Assembly (NCBI GenBank): GCA_964369385.1
Contig: CAYJEY010000003.1
Span: 78,272-142,271, forward strand
DNA length: 64,000 nucleotides
Origin: CALVGQ01 sp964369385
Lineage (GTDB): Bacteria; Bacillota_I; Bacilli_A; Erysipelotrichales; Erysipelotrichaceae
Direction of reading: 5' to 3'
This document shows, in pieces, positions 1 through 8,741 of the stretch. A model generated the notes under the pieces. It did no database searches. It was not told where the DNA came from and saw only the letters and a list, made by a program, of their open reading frames with translations. The position numbers were made by a program, and so were the translations under genes. Numbering within the stretch: the first letter of the stretch is position 1; every line of letters begins with the position of its first letter.

Positions 1-1
1 C

Positions 2-451
2 ATTGAAGTAGTACTTCACCCACAAAGTGTGATACATTCGATGGTTGAATTTCAAGATAATGCAATTATTGCGCAACTAGGAAGTCCTAGTATGTTGCAA
101 CCAATTCAATATGCGCTTACATATCCGCGTCGTGCAGAGTTGCATAATGAGAAAATATCTTGGCAAAAATTTAGTCAACTCACATTTGCGCCAATGGATT
201 ATGAGCGCTATCCACTTCTTTCGCTTGCCTTTGAGGTGGGGAGAAAAAAAGGAAATTTAGCAGCTGTTATGAACGGTGCGAATGATGTCGCAAATGAGTT
301 ATTTAGATCTCATAAAATTAGTTTTCTTCAGCTAGAAGAGATTGTGATTGAAGCAGTTCACGCCTGTAAGTTTGAAGAAATTCATTGTTTAGAAGATTGC
401 CTTAGGGCAAATCAGTTTGGACGAGATTATGTCTTAGAAAGGCTAGGGTAA
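2..451 (+). CDS. dxr: 1-deoxy-D-xylulose 5-phosphate reductoisomerase, C-terminal part
   Basis: This is the 3' end of a gene that starts before the window; about 149 codons are visible, open from base 2. The stretch HPQSVIHSMVEF near the beginning, followed by AQLGSPSMLQPIQYAL and a PRR motif, is the conserved region of Dxr that leads into its C-terminal helical domain. The enzyme converts DXP to MEP with NADPH, the second step of the MEP isoprenoid pathway, in the cytoplasm. The stop lies 2 nt before rseP, and dxr-rseP adjacency is common in Firmicutes, so the two are probably co-transcribed. The annotated open frame from base 29 only starts at an internal Met. Confidence 0.93.
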   Translation: MEVVLHPQSVIHSMVEFQDNAIIAQLGSPSMLQPIQYALTYPRRAELHNEKISWQKFSQLTFAPMDYERYPLLSLAFEVGRKKGNLAAVMNGANDVANELFRSHKISFLQLEEIVIEAVHACKFEEIHCLEDCLRANQFGRDYVLERLG

Positions 452-453
452 TT

Positions 454-1518
454 ATGGTAGGAATGATATATTTTGTATTATTACTAGGAATTATTGTTAC
501 TGTGCATGAGTTAGGGCATTTCTTAGTAGCTAAAGCATTTGGTGTATATTGTGCAGAGTTTGCGATTGGAATGGGACCAAAGTTGTTTAGTATCCAAGGA
601 AAAGAAACACTCTATACGATTCGATTGCTCCCAATTGGTGGTTTTGTACAAATGGCAGGCGAGCCTGGAACTGCACTTGAAGGAGAATGTACAATCGATG
701 TTCCATTCGAGCGTACAATTAAAGGGATCTCTCGTTTTAAGCAAATTTGTATTATGCTTGCGGGGATTGTTATGAATTTCGTATTAGCGTTTGTGCTGTT
801 CTTCGGTGTCTTCTTATCAGAAGGAACTAGTGAACCTGTTAGCGAGGCTTATATAGGAACGATTAGTCCAGATAGTCCTGCACAAGAAGCAGGCATTCAA
901 AGTGGCGATTTAGTTTTATCAATTGAGTATGAAGATGGTACAGTTTCTACCATTGAAACATTTGATGACATATCTACTACAAATGTTGGATTTGAACAAC
1001 AAACACGAACTTATGTAGTACAGCGAGGAGAAGATGTTTTAAGACTCGATGTTACTCCAGTATATTTTGAAGAGTATGATCGTTACATGATTGGTATTGG
1101 TCAGGCGATAAAAAGCGTTCCAATTTCAATTGGCGAAGCTGTAGGATATTCAGTAGAGGCAATGGTCGAAGGGTCAACACTTATTGTTGATAGTCTAATG
1201 CAATTATTTAGAGGAAACAACTTGGATCAGTTGAGTGGACCAGTAGGAATTTACACTGTAACCTCGCAACAAGCAGCGTTAGGGTTAGCAAACTATGTAT
1301 GGCTAGTTGCTGTATTATCATTGAATATTGGGATTTTTAATGCACTACCTTTACCGATTTTAGATGGGGGACGTGCGATTCTAATTACTATTGAAGCAAT
1401 CATAGGGAAACCTATTAATAAAAAAATTGAATCAGGACTTATGGTTGCTGGAGCAATGATGATGTTAGCGTTATTTGTATTTGCAACATTGCAAGATATC
1501 TTAAGATTGTTCGGATAA
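454..1518 (+). CDS. rseP: RIP metalloprotease RseP (site-2 protease, M50)
   Basis: A 354-aa intramembrane zinc metalloprotease that cleaves transmembrane substrates such as anti-sigma factors or signal-peptide remnants. The zinc motif HELGH is at residues 18-22 inside the first membrane segment. A second hydrophobic segment follows near residue 105, then a PDZ-like domain (about 125-215, with SPAQEAGIQSGD). The C-terminal membrane part carries the third ligand region NALPLPILDGG. Length fits the Gram-positive family with a single PDZ domain. It starts 2 nt after dxr; a second possible start is Met4. The downstream neighbour is galE rather than proS as in Bacillus, so the usual cdsA-dxr-rseP-proS-polC order is broken here. 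Confidence 0.95.
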   Translation: MVGMIYFVLLLGIIVTVHELGHFLVAKAFGVYCAEFAIGMGPKLFSIQGKETLYTIRLLPIGGFVQMAGEPGTALEGECTIDVPFERTIKGISRFKQICIMLAGIVMNFVLAFVLFFGVFLSEGTSEPVSEAYIGTISPDSPAQEAGIQSGDLVLSIEYEDGTVSTIETFDDISTTNVGFEQQTRTYVVQRGEDVLRLDVTPVYFEEYDRYMIGIGQAIKSVPISIGEAVGYSVEAMVEGSTLIVDSLMQLFRGNNLDQLSGPVGIYTVTSQQAALGLANYVWLVAVLSLNIGIFNALPLPILDGGRAILITIEAIIGKPINKKIESGLMVAGAMMMLALFVFATLQDILRLFG

Positions 1519-1532
1519 AAAAGGAGAAAACT

Positions 1533-2546
1533 ATGAAAAAAATACTAGTTACAGGTGGTACAGGATACATTGGAAGTCATACATGTGTTGAATTGATTCA
1601 GGCGGGTTATGAAGTTGTAATTGTAGATAATTTATACAATTCAAGTAAAGACGTTCTTCGTCGTATTGAAACAATTAGTGGAACATACCCGACTTTTTAT
1701 GAAGTAGATTTACTAGATAAAAAGGGATTAGAAGAAGTGTTTAAAAAAGAAAATGTCGATGCAGTAATTCACTTTGCTGGTTATAAAGCAGTAGGGGAAT
1801 CAGTGAGTAAGCCAATTGTTTACTATCAAAATAACATTGCTGGATCACTTAATCTTTATGAAGTGATGCGTGACTGCGGACCAAAATGTGTTGTGTTTAG
1901 TTCTAGTGCAACGGTGTATGGAGATCCACATACAGTACCAATTCAAGAAGATTTCCCATTGAGCACTACTAATCCATATGGTACTACTAAATTATACAAT
2001 GAACAGATTCTTCGAGATATAGAATACTCTGATTCTTCATGGAGTGTTATGTTACTTCGTTATTTCAATCCAATTGGAGCACATGAATCAGGACTTATTG
2101 GAGAAACCCCTGTAGGTATTCCAAATAATTTAGTTCCTTATATTGCACAAGTTGCAGTAGGTCAACGTGAAGCTTTACGTGTTTTTGGAAATGACTATGA
2201 TACAGTGGATGGAACAGGTGTACGTGATTATGTACACGTTGTTGATTTAGCTAAAGGACATGTAAATGCTGTTAATTATGCTTTGAAACATCAAGGTGTT
2301 GAAACTGTAAACCTAGGAACAGGTATTGGTTATAGTGTACTTCAAGTTGTAGCTGCATATGAAAAAGCATGCGGAAAATCTGTTGCTTATGATATTGTAG
2401 ATCGTCGTCCAGGGGATATTGCAGCTTGTTATGCAGATCCTAAAAAAGCAAAAGATTTACTTGGATGGAGTGCACAATTTGGAATTGACCGCATGTGTCA
2501 AGATTCTTGGAATTTCCAATCAAAAAACCCAAATGGAATAGAATAG
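1533..2546 (+). CDS. galE: UDP-glucose 4-epimerase GalE
   Basis: A 337-aa short-chain dehydrogenase of the extended family that interconverts UDP-glucose and UDP-galactose using tightly bound NAD, feeding cell-envelope glycans or the Leloir pathway. The Rossmann motif GGTGYIGSH is at residues 8-16. The catalytic Tyr149-xxx-Lys153 pair is in NPYGTTK, and the Ser-rich SSSATVYG strand precedes it. Length matches bacterial GalE. A good ribosome site (aaggag) lies 8 nt ahead of the start, 14 nt after rseP. No galK or galT is nearby, so an anabolic role is likely. A rho-independent terminator follows immediately. Confidence 0.96.
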   Translation: MKKILVTGGTGYIGSHTCVELIQAGYEVVIVDNLYNSSKDVLRRIETISGTYPTFYEVDLLDKKGLEEVFKKENVDAVIHFAGYKAVGESVSKPIVYYQNNIAGSLNLYEVMRDCGPKCVVFSSSATVYGDPHTVPIQEDFPLSTTNPYGTTKLYNEQILRDIEYSDSSWSVMLLRYFNPIGAHESGLIGETPVGIPNNLVPYIAQVAVGQREALRVFGNDYDTVDGTGVRDYVHVVDLAKGHVNAVNYALKHQGVETVNLGTGIGYSVLQVVAAYEKACGKSVAYDIVDRRPGDIAACYADPKKAKDLLGWSAQFGIDRMCQDSWNFQSKNPNGIE

Positions 2547-2571
2547 AAGATTGCCGTGGGCAATCTTTTTT
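2547..2571 (+). terminator. Rho-independent terminator after galE
   Basis: A 9-bp perfect stem (2547-2555 with 2559-2567) closes a 3-nt loop and runs into a T tract ending at 2571. It begins at the galE stop codon and ends the dxr-rseP-galE unit. Confidence 0.9.
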
Positions 2572-2631
2572 CATGATGAAATTTCGTAGGAAATAAGGTA
2601 CAATAAGAATAGATAAAGAAGGAGAAAGCAA

Positions 2632-3618
2632 ATGAAAAATAAAAATCAAAAAATAATGTTTGCCTGCATGGGAGTTGTGGTGCTCATTGCAGTTATATAT
2701 TTTATATGGCAGTCTTCACCAAATGAGCCAAGCGTACCGACGCCAACGCCCGAGTCAACAATTGCAACATTGGCCCCTGAAGGGAATCAGGAGAAACCTG
2801 AAGTTTCACAAGAAGACGGTTTAGATGTCGACTTAGTAGAGTATAAAGTTTATGATGTTGCAGAGATTGATTTCAAGTTTGTGATTGCGCGTGTTCGTGT
2901 TCAATCGGATGAAGCCATTCACCTCACACTTGATAACTTCATTACAAGTGAAGAAGTTTCTCTTGGTAATGTAGATGAATATGTAAAAAGTTTAGAAGAG
3001 CAAGGTTTGTTTTTAGGAAAAGAAAATGTATGGTTTGAAATTATATCTCAGGATTCGCAGATTATTTCGAACATCTTTATTCCAGTAATAGATAAAAGTG
3101 CAACTGAGCTTACATTAGATAGTGGTACCGGAGATGAAGTCATGGAGTTTGATTTAACAAATCCATCTGATGATGCACAAAGCTTACGTTATGTTGCAGA
3201 TGATGTGATTTCAGATGGAAAAACATACCAAATGTCTGTTTCAGAAGCATTCAGTATTACAGGGGAGGAAATTACACGTACTTATAGCAATGGGATTAGT
3301 GAACCTTATTTATCTTCATCAGGATCTCAAATGCACGCATTTAAAGTTGAAGCTGTTTCATTGTGGGGAGATGATGTTGTGATTGAAGAGGCAACTTACG
3401 TAGTGAGTGATACTGGCGAAAACTTCATTGCTTTTAATGAACAGTTTACAACTGAGAAATATGAGAACTTGATTGGTCTCACAATTACAGATAAAGAAAA
3501 TGGAATTTTATTCTTTGAAACACTGAATCCATCGCAAAGTCCACTCACGTATCAAGGAGAGCTTCGTTTGAAAATTAAAGGACAAGATAGTGAAATCGTA
3601 ATTCAAGTAGATTTATAG
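2632..3618 (+). CDS. Membrane-anchored extracellular protein of unknown function
   Basis: A 328-aa protein I do not recognise. Residues about 8-27 form one uncleaved hydrophobic segment after a lysine-rich start, with no lipobox and no convincing signal-peptidase site. A short Pro/Thr/Glu linker (around PTPTPES) and an acidic stretch follow, then about 260 residues of beta-rich, polar sequence. This is the layout of a type II membrane protein with an outside domain. The start has a clear ribosome site (aaggag). It stands alone between two terminators. The linker style resembles that of the RodZ protein at 14124, suggesting wall-spanning spacers in this organism. No function is proposed. Confidence 0.75.
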   Translation: MKNKNQKIMFACMGVVVLIAVIYFIWQSSPNEPSVPTPTPESTIATLAPEGNQEKPEVSQEDGLDVDLVEYKVYDVAEIDFKFVIARVRVQSDEAIHLTLDNFITSEEVSLGNVDEYVKSLEEQGLFLGKENVWFEIISQDSQIISNIFIPVIDKSATELTLDSGTGDEVMEFDLTNPSDDAQSLRYVADDVISDGKTYQMSVSEAFSITGEEITRTYSNGISEPYLSSSGSQMHAFKVEAVSLWGDDVVIEEATYVVSDTGENFIAFNEQFTTEKYENLIGLTITDKENGILFFETLNPSQSPLTYQGELRLKIKGQDSEIVIQVDL

Positions 3619-3625
3619 TGTTTAT

Positions 3626-3665
3626 AATCCTATAGTAGAAATAGTGGGCTATAGGATTTTTCTTT
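3626..3665 (+). terminator. Rho-independent terminator
   Basis: A 10-bp perfect stem (3626-3635 with 3649-3658) with a 13-nt loop is followed by a T-rich tail. It closes the 2632-3618 gene. Confidence 0.85.
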
Positions 3666-3676
3666 TGCATGTATCC

Positions 3677-3706
3677 TTGAATTAGTACATCTGAATTAGG
3701 TATAAT
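3677..3706 (+). promoter_or_regulatory. Sigma-A promoter of glpP-glpK
   Basis: TTGAAT at 3677-3682 and a perfect TATAAT at 3701-3706 are separated by 18 bp, ending 23 bp before the glpP start codon. The implied leader is too short to hold a GlpP antiterminator hairpin, so glpK in this operon is probably not a target of GlpP through its own leader. Confidence 0.8.
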
Positions 3707-3729
3707 AGACATAATAAGTGGGGGCCAGT

Positions 3730-4299
3730 ATGAAGAGTGAAATTTATGATGTTTTAGTCAATAATCCGGTGATTGCTGCAATCAAAGATGAGGATGCTAT
3801 TCAGGTTTGTTGTAAAAACCAAAATATACGTGTTGCCTTTGTGTTGAGTGGAGATATCTTGTCAATTGCAGGTATTGTTAAACAGCTTCATGAAGCAAAT
3901 AAAGTTGTCTTTGTTCATGTTGATTTAATTCAAGGATTAAGCCACAAAGAAGTAAGTGTTGATTTTATAGCGAGTCAAACGTTTGCTGATGGCATCATAT
4001 CGACAAGACCAAGTTGTTTGAAACGTGCTAAACAGTGCAATCTAGCAAGCATTCTTAGAATTTTTGCGCTTGATTCGATGGCCTATGAAAATATTGTAAA
4101 ACAAGTCCATTCTTGTCTTCCTGATATGATTGAAGTGCTGCCCGGAATCATGCCCAAAGTGATTTCTAAAGTTGAACAAATTACTTCGTTACCAGTGATT
4201 GCAGGTGGTCTTATTAGTGAGAAAGAAGAAATTGTATCTGCTTTACAAGCAGGTGCGATGTGTGTTTCATCGAGTCATCAACATTTGTGGAATGTATAG
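3730..4299 (+). CDS. glpP: Glycerol-3-phosphate-responsive antiterminator GlpP
   Basis: A 189-aa cytoplasmic RNA-binding regulator. In Bacillus GlpP binds glycerol-3-phosphate and lets RNA polymerase read past leader terminators of glp genes. Family hallmarks are the alternating beta/alpha barrel pattern, FVLSGDILSIAGIV near residue 40, VHVDLIQGL, DGIISTRP, EVLPGIMPKVI and the C-terminal IAGGLI. I start it at the ATG at 3730 because the ggggg ribosome site lies just upstream; the open frame extends 4 codons further to a GTG inside that site. glpK follows after 8 nt. Which leader it controls is not visible here; no glpF or glpD is in the window. Confidence 0.9.
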   Translation: MKSEIYDVLVNNPVIAAIKDEDAIQVCCKNQNIRVAFVLSGDILSIAGIVKQLHEANKVVFVHVDLIQGLSHKEVSVDFIASQTFADGIISTRPSCLKRAKQCNLASILRIFALDSMAYENIVKQVHSCLPDMIEVLPGIMPKVISKVEQITSLPVIAGGLISEKEEIVSALQAGAMCVSSSHQHLWNV

Positions 4300-4307
4300 G
4301 AGGAAAA

Positions 4308-5807
4308 ATGAAAAAGTACATCATGGCACTAGATGCAGGAACAACAAGTAATCGCTGCATTTTATTTAATCAAAAAGGTGAAATATGTAGTATTGCAAAA
4401 AAAGAATTTAAACAGTATTATCCCCAACCAGGATGGGTAGAGCATGATGCTAACGAAATATTTAAAACTCAGTTAGAAGTTACTAGGCTTGCACTAAAAC
4501 AAGTCAATGCGACAGCAGATCAAATTGCGGGGATTGGAATTACAAATCAAAGGGAAACAACTATTGTATGGGATCGACATACTCATGAACCAATTGCCCC
4601 TGCTATTGTGTGGCAATGTCGAAGAACTTCACAAATGTGCGATGAGTTAAAAACACTAGGTTTCGCAAAAGATGTGAAAGCGAAAACAGGGTTAGTCATT
4701 GATGCTTATTTCTCGGCAACAAAAATTAAATGGTTATTAGAAAATGTAGAAGGAGCTAAGGAAAAAGCACAAAGAGGAGATCTTCTTTTTGGTACAGTAG
4801 AAACATGGCTAATGTATAAGCTAAGTGGTGGTCAAATTCATGTGAGTGATTATTCAAATGCTGCTCGTACAATGCTCTACAACATTCATACTCTAGAGTG
4901 GGATGATGAAATTTGTGAATGGTTAGGTATTCCGAAGTCAATGTTACCAGAGGTAAAACCTTCTTCTTGTCGCTATGGACAAACACTTGCTACTTTCTTT
5001 GGTGCACCAATTGATTTAGCAGGAGCGGCTGGAGATCAACAAGCAGCTTTATTTGGACAAATGTGTTGGAAGCCAGGAGATGTAAAAAATACTTATGGCA
5101 CAGGTGGTTTTTTACTAATGAACACTGGAGATAAACCAATTATATCAAAGCATGGCCTAGTTACAACGATTGCATGGGGTCTTAATGGGAAAGTAACGTA
5201 TGCACTTGAGGGCTCAGTCTTTGTAGCAGGAGCAGCTATTCAGTGGCTTAGAGATGAGATGGGAATTATCTCTTGTGCTGCGCAAAGTGAAGAGTTTGCC
5301 CTAAAAGTAGAAAATTGTAATGGGTGTTATGTGGTTTTAGCATTTACAGGGCTTGGAGCCCCATATTGGGATCAATACGCACGCGGAGTGATTGTAGGTC
5401 TTACACGTGGAGTTAATCGCTATCACATCACAAGAGCAACGCTAGACAGTATTGCATATCAAGTGAATGATGTGCTCCAGGCAATGAAAGCCGATGCGCA
5501 ACTTGAGCTTAAAATTTTAAAAGTCGATGGGGGTGCATGTGCTAATAATTATCTCATGCAAACACAAGCTGACATTACAAATACTCAAGTAGTTCGTCCA
5601 TCATGCATTGAATCAACAGCACTTGGTGCAGCATATTTAGCTGGCTTAGCAGTAGGATATTGGAGTGAGTTAGATGAATTGTCTTCAAATGTGCAACAGG
5701 ATGCAACGTTTGAATCACAGATTGATGAGAATGTGCGCCAACAAATGTTGCGTGGTTGGGATAAGTCAGTGCAATATGCATTTAACTGGGCTCGCGAACA
5801 ACAATGA
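4308..5807 (+). CDS. glpK: Glycerol kinase GlpK
   Basis: A 499-aa FGGY-family kinase making sn-glycerol-3-phosphate from glycerol and ATP. Visible motifs are ALDAGTTSNR at the N-terminus, GITNQRETT, the active-site region GWVEHD, AGAAGDQQAALFGQ and the C-terminal ALGAAYLAGLAVG. The ATG at 4308 follows an aggagg site; the open frame extends upstream into glpP without a better start. Odd point: Firmicute GlpK proteins usually carry a histidine phosphorylated by HPr in a motif like YHFFG, just before AGxAGDQQ. Here the aligned residue is Thr229 in LATFFG, so PTS activation of this kinase seems lost. His194 in YNIH is a different, generally conserved residue. Confidence 0.96.
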   Translation: MKKYIMALDAGTTSNRCILFNQKGEICSIAKKEFKQYYPQPGWVEHDANEIFKTQLEVTRLALKQVNATADQIAGIGITNQRETTIVWDRHTHEPIAPAIVWQCRRTSQMCDELKTLGFAKDVKAKTGLVIDAYFSATKIKWLLENVEGAKEKAQRGDLLFGTVETWLMYKLSGGQIHVSDYSNAARTMLYNIHTLEWDDEICEWLGIPKSMLPEVKPSSCRYGQTLATFFGAPIDLAGAAGDQQAALFGQMCWKPGDVKNTYGTGGFLLMNTGDKPIISKHGLVTTIAWGLNGKVTYALEGSVFVAGAAIQWLRDEMGIISCAAQSEEFALKVENCNGCYVVLAFTGLGAPYWDQYARGVIVGLTRGVNRYHITRATLDSIAYQVNDVLQAMKADAQLELKILKVDGGACANNYLMQTQADITNTQVVRPSCIESTALGAAYLAGLAVGYWSELDELSSNVQQDATFESQIDENVRQQMLRGWDKSVQYAFNWAREQQ

Positions 5808-5832
5808 CAATCTTTAACAAATGAAGTATAAT
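5805..5832 (+). promoter_or_regulatory. Probable promoter of the yqeG operon
   Basis: TATAAT at 5827-5832 lies 16 bp after ATGACA (5805-5810), which overlaps the glpK stop. There is no terminator between glpK and yqeG, so read-through from glpPK is also possible. Confidence 0.6.
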
Positions 5833-5852
5833 AACAAAGTTGGAGTAGAAAA

Positions 5853-6392
5853 ATGATAAAAAAATGGTTTAAACCCAAAAGTTATATAAACAATGTGAGT
5901 GAAATTGATGTAAATGCATTGTCTCAAGCAGGATTTCGATATGTGATATGTGATGTGGATAATACACTAGTACAATGCGATCAAAATGTTTTTGTACCTG
6001 AAGCAATTACTTTCCTTAAAGATTGTAAAGAGGCCAATTTACATGTGATTCTTTGTTCAAATAATTTAAAAAGTCGCATAAAACCTCTTGCAATTGAAGC
6101 GGAATTATCTTATTATAGTTTCTTCTGCAAACCGATAAAATGGAATTATCGCAGAGTTGCAAAACATATCCAATGTAAGAAATCAGAGATGGTATGTATT
6201 GGAGATCAACTTTGTACTGATATCTTAGGGGGGAATCGTTTTGGAATTCATTCGATTTTTATTGAACCTTTAACTCCAAGAGATTTTGTGCAAACAAAAG
6301 TGAGTCGACTACTTGAAGATTGGGTTCTAAACTATCTTCATGATAAAAAAGAATTTAAACGAGGAGATTATTATGGATACAAAAAAATGTAA
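5853..6392 (+). CDS. yqeG: YqeG family HAD IIIA-type phosphatase
   Basis: A 179-aa HAD-superfamily protein. The nucleophile motif is DVDNTLV with Asp34 and Asp36, motif II is the CSNN stretch, and motif III is GDQLCTDILGGNRFG, all of which fit YqeG. The physiological substrate of YqeG is unsettled; it travels with yqeH and other ribosome-assembly genes. It opens the operon that runs to 11074, and its 3' end overlaps yqeH by 20 nt, which implies translational coupling. Confidence 0.9.
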   Translation: MIKKWFKPKSYINNVSEIDVNALSQAGFRYVICDVDNTLVQCDQNVFVPEAITFLKDCKEANLHVILCSNNLKSRIKPLAIEAELSYYSFFCKPIKWNYRRVAKHIQCKKSEMVCIGDQLCTDILGGNRFGIHSIFIEPLTPRDFVQTKVSRLLEDWVLNYLHDKKEFKRGDYYGYKKM

Positions 6393-7434
6393 GGGATGCG
6401 GTATTCCTCTACAGTTTGATGATAAACAAGCACTAGGATACACCCCAAAGGCTACATCGGACTACTGTCAAAGATGTTTTCGCTTGACTCATTATGACGA
6501 TGTAATGATATCAATGAGTGAAGGAATTGAGGAAGCAGATGTTTTAAATACAGCAATGCAAATGAATTCAATGGTAGTATGGGTGCTTGATTGTATCGAT
6601 ATGGAAGCAGGAATATTGCAAGGAATGCGTCGCCATCTTCTTGGTAAAGATGTATTGCTTGTGCTCACGAAGTGTGATTTATTACCACTTACGACAACAA
6701 GTGAAAAGCTAATTCAATACGTCAACAAACGCTCAAAAGAATGGCAAATTGAATTCCGTGACGTTTGTGTTATCCACCGCAATGATAAAGAAGAATTACT
6801 TGAGCTTTATGAACGTATCCAAAAACTTCATCATGGTAAAGACGTGGTATTTATGGGAAAAGCTAATGCAGGAAAGAGTACACTACTCAATGGACTCTTA
6901 AACAACACAGATTTGACGATTTCACGCTACCCAGGGACGACACTTGAATTCAATCGTATTGAGGTTGATGACATGGTTTGGTATGATACTCCAGGGCTTA
7001 CAAATTTAGAGAGTTTTTTAATTGCAGCAGATGAAAGTGATTTAAAACAAATATTACCTGATACAAGAATTAAGCCACAGAGTTTTCAAATGTGGGAAAA
7101 CCAAAGTTTTGCGATTGGTGGACTTTGTCGTATTGACTGTTTTACAAAACAAGAGACGTCACTTGTGTTTTATTTAAGTAATCGATTAAATGTACATCGA
7201 GGTAAACAAGACAAAGCAAGTGAACTTTGGCAAAATCACCAAGGAGAACTTTTAACACCGAGTGTGAATCAAAAAATGAGTGATTTCAAAAAAATCACTT
7301 TAAGAAATTTTAAAGAAAAAACAGATGTTTGCCTGTTTGGATTAGGTTGGATTGTCGTTCCATCTTCAATGGATTCAATCGAAATCTATGTACCAAGTAG
7401 TGTAAATATTGAAAGAAGGAAGGCAATGATATGA
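6373..7434 (+). CDS. yqeH: Ribosome biogenesis GTPase YqeH
   Basis: A 353-aa circularly permuted GTPase needed for 30S subunit assembly in Bacillus. A treble-clef zinc finger sits at the N-terminus (Cys6, Cys9, Cys32, Cys35). GTPase motifs come in permuted order: G4 as TKCD, then G1 as GKANAGKST, then G3 as DTPG. The C-terminal region would bind RNA or ribosomal protein. The start at 6373 is set by a gaggag site; the open frame extends 11 codons upstream without one. It overlaps yqeG upstream and yhbY downstream by 4 nt. Confidence 0.95.
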   Translation: MDTKKCKGCGIPLQFDDKQALGYTPKATSDYCQRCFRLTHYDDVMISMSEGIEEADVLNTAMQMNSMVVWVLDCIDMEAGILQGMRRHLLGKDVLLVLTKCDLLPLTTTSEKLIQYVNKRSKEWQIEFRDVCVIHRNDKEELLELYERIQKLHHGKDVVFMGKANAGKSTLLNGLLNNTDLTISRYPGTTLEFNRIEVDDMVWYDTPGLTNLESFLIAADESDLKQILPDTRIKPQSFQMWENQSFAIGGLCRIDCFTKQETSLVFYLSNRLNVHRGKQDKASELWQNHQGELLTPSVNQKMSDFKKITLRNFKEKTDVCLFGLGWIVVPSSMDSIEIYVPSSVNIERRKAMI

Positions 7435-7721
7435 TGTTAACTAATAAACAAAAAAGCTATTTAAGAGCACAAGCACACCACATAAATCCACTTTTCCAAG
7501 TTGGAAAAGATGGATGTACTTATAACCTATTCAGAACAATTGAAGACTCTCTTGCAGCACATGAGCTGTTAAAAGTAGCTCTATTAAAAACATGTCCAAC
7601 GAATGTGCGTGAAGTTGCGATTGAAATTGCAGCTAATACAAATAGTACAATTGTACAAATTATTGGGCGTACAATTATTTTATATCGTCCATCAAAAAAT
7701 AGAAAAATTATTTTACCATGA
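7431..7721 (+). CDS. yhbY: YhbY family RNA-binding protein (CRM domain)
   Basis: A 96-aa single CRM-domain protein associated with the 50S precursor. The family opening is seen in NKQKSYLRAQAHHINPLFQVGKDG, split here as LTNKQKSYLRAQAH followed by PLFQVGKDG, with the basic helix and the C-terminal IGRTIILYRPS. The usual GxxGLT loop reads GKDGCT here. It overlaps yqeH by 4 nt and the next gene by 4 nt. The aroE gene that separates yqeH and yhbY in Bacillus is absent. Confidence 0.93.
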   Translation: MMLTNKQKSYLRAQAHHINPLFQVGKDGCTYNLFRTIEDSLAAHELLKVALLKTCPTNVREVAIEIAANTNSTIVQIIGRTIILYRPSKNRKIILP

Positions 7722-8740
7722 GTAAAATTGCCATCTTAGGAGGTAGTTTTGACCCTGTTCATTTTGGACATCTTAACTTGGCAAAAGTGGTAAAGAAAAA
7801 ATTAAATTGCAAAGAAGTATGGTTTTTACCAACTCTAAAAACACCTCTTAAAGATCGTGAATTGACAAACTTCACGGTAAGATGTCGAATGATTAATGCT
7901 GCAATTAAGCCTTATCGTCATTTTAAGCTTTGTAAAATTGAAGAAAAACTACCGACTCCAAGTTATACATACAACACAATCTGTGAACTCAAACGTCTTT
8001 ATCCACAACATGAATTTTGTTGGATAATTGGAGATGACCAATATGAAAAACTTGATCGTTGGCATAAGATTGAAGAATGTAGGAAAATCGTTCAATTTGT
8101 ATGTGCATATCGAAATAGTAGTCTTCCAAAAGAAGATCAAGATATTATTTTTGTAGAAGATTTTTATTCTAAAGAAAGCTCAACTTTAGTACGAGAAGGT
8201 CATTTTCAAGATGTACCAAAAGCAGTAAGAAAGATAATTGTTGATCATCATCTTTATTTTAAAGAAATATTAAAAATGAGAGTCAAACTTAAACGATTTG
8301 AGCATAGTCTATCGGTAGCAAGTGTTGCAAAGAAACTTGCAAGTGTGCATGGGGTAGATGAAGATAAAGCATATTTGGCTGGATTGTTACATGATGTTAG
8401 TAAATCAGTAGATACGAACGAAATGGAGCGACTCATGAACATTTATTACCCAATGCATTTGAGTAAACCTGAGCCAATATGGCATCAATGGATTGCTGTA
8501 ATTGAACTTAAACAGCAATTAGGTTTGTATGATAAGCATATATTAAATGCAATTGAACACCATGCAACAGGTGATGCAAGAAGCAAACTTGCTAAAATAC
8601 TTTTTGTGGCTGATAAAATCGAACCACTTAGAAAGTATGATACATCAAAACTTACACAATTGAGTTTGCAAGATTTAAATAAAGCTGTAAGACAAATTCA
8701 AATTGAACAAGTAAGATATTTAAAAGGAAAAGAGGAATAA
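7718..8740 (+). CDS. nadD: Fused NadD (nicotinate-nucleotide adenylyltransferase) and YqeK (HD hydrolase)
   Basis: A 340-aa two-domain protein. Residues 1 to about 185 are NadD, which makes deamido-NAD from nicotinate mononucleotide and ATP: the nucleotidyltransferase motif GGSFDPVHFGHL is at 8-19 and SSTLVREG stands in place of the usual ISSTxIR motif. Residues from about 190 to 340 are YqeK, an HD-domain phosphohydrolase described as a symmetrical Ap4A hydrolase: HSLSVA supplies the first histidine and LLHDVSK the HD pair, with IEHHATG further on. In Bacillus these are two neighbouring genes; here no stop codon separates them. The linker contains no alternative ribosome site that I can see. 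Operon order is otherwise conserved. Confidence 0.93.
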   Translation: MSKIAILGGSFDPVHFGHLNLAKVVKKKLNCKEVWFLPTLKTPLKDRELTNFTVRCRMINAAIKPYRHFKLCKIEEKLPTPSYTYNTICELKRLYPQHEFCWIIGDDQYEKLDRWHKIEECRKIVQFVCAYRNSSLPKEDQDIIFVEDFYSKESSTLVREGHFQDVPKAVRKIIVDHHLYFKEILKMRVKLKRFEHSLSVASVAKKLASVHGVDEDKAYLAGLLHDVSKSVDTNEMERLMNIYYPMHLSKPEPIWHQWIAVIELKQQLGLYDKHILNAIEHHATGDARSKLAKILFVADKIEPLRKYDTSKLTQLSLQDLNKAVRQIQIEQVRYLKGKEE

Positions 8741-8741
8741 T

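Noticed and set aside
4300..4308. GlpP antiterminator leader before glpK
   Set aside because: Only 8 nt separate glpP and glpK, so no leader hairpin can be present there.
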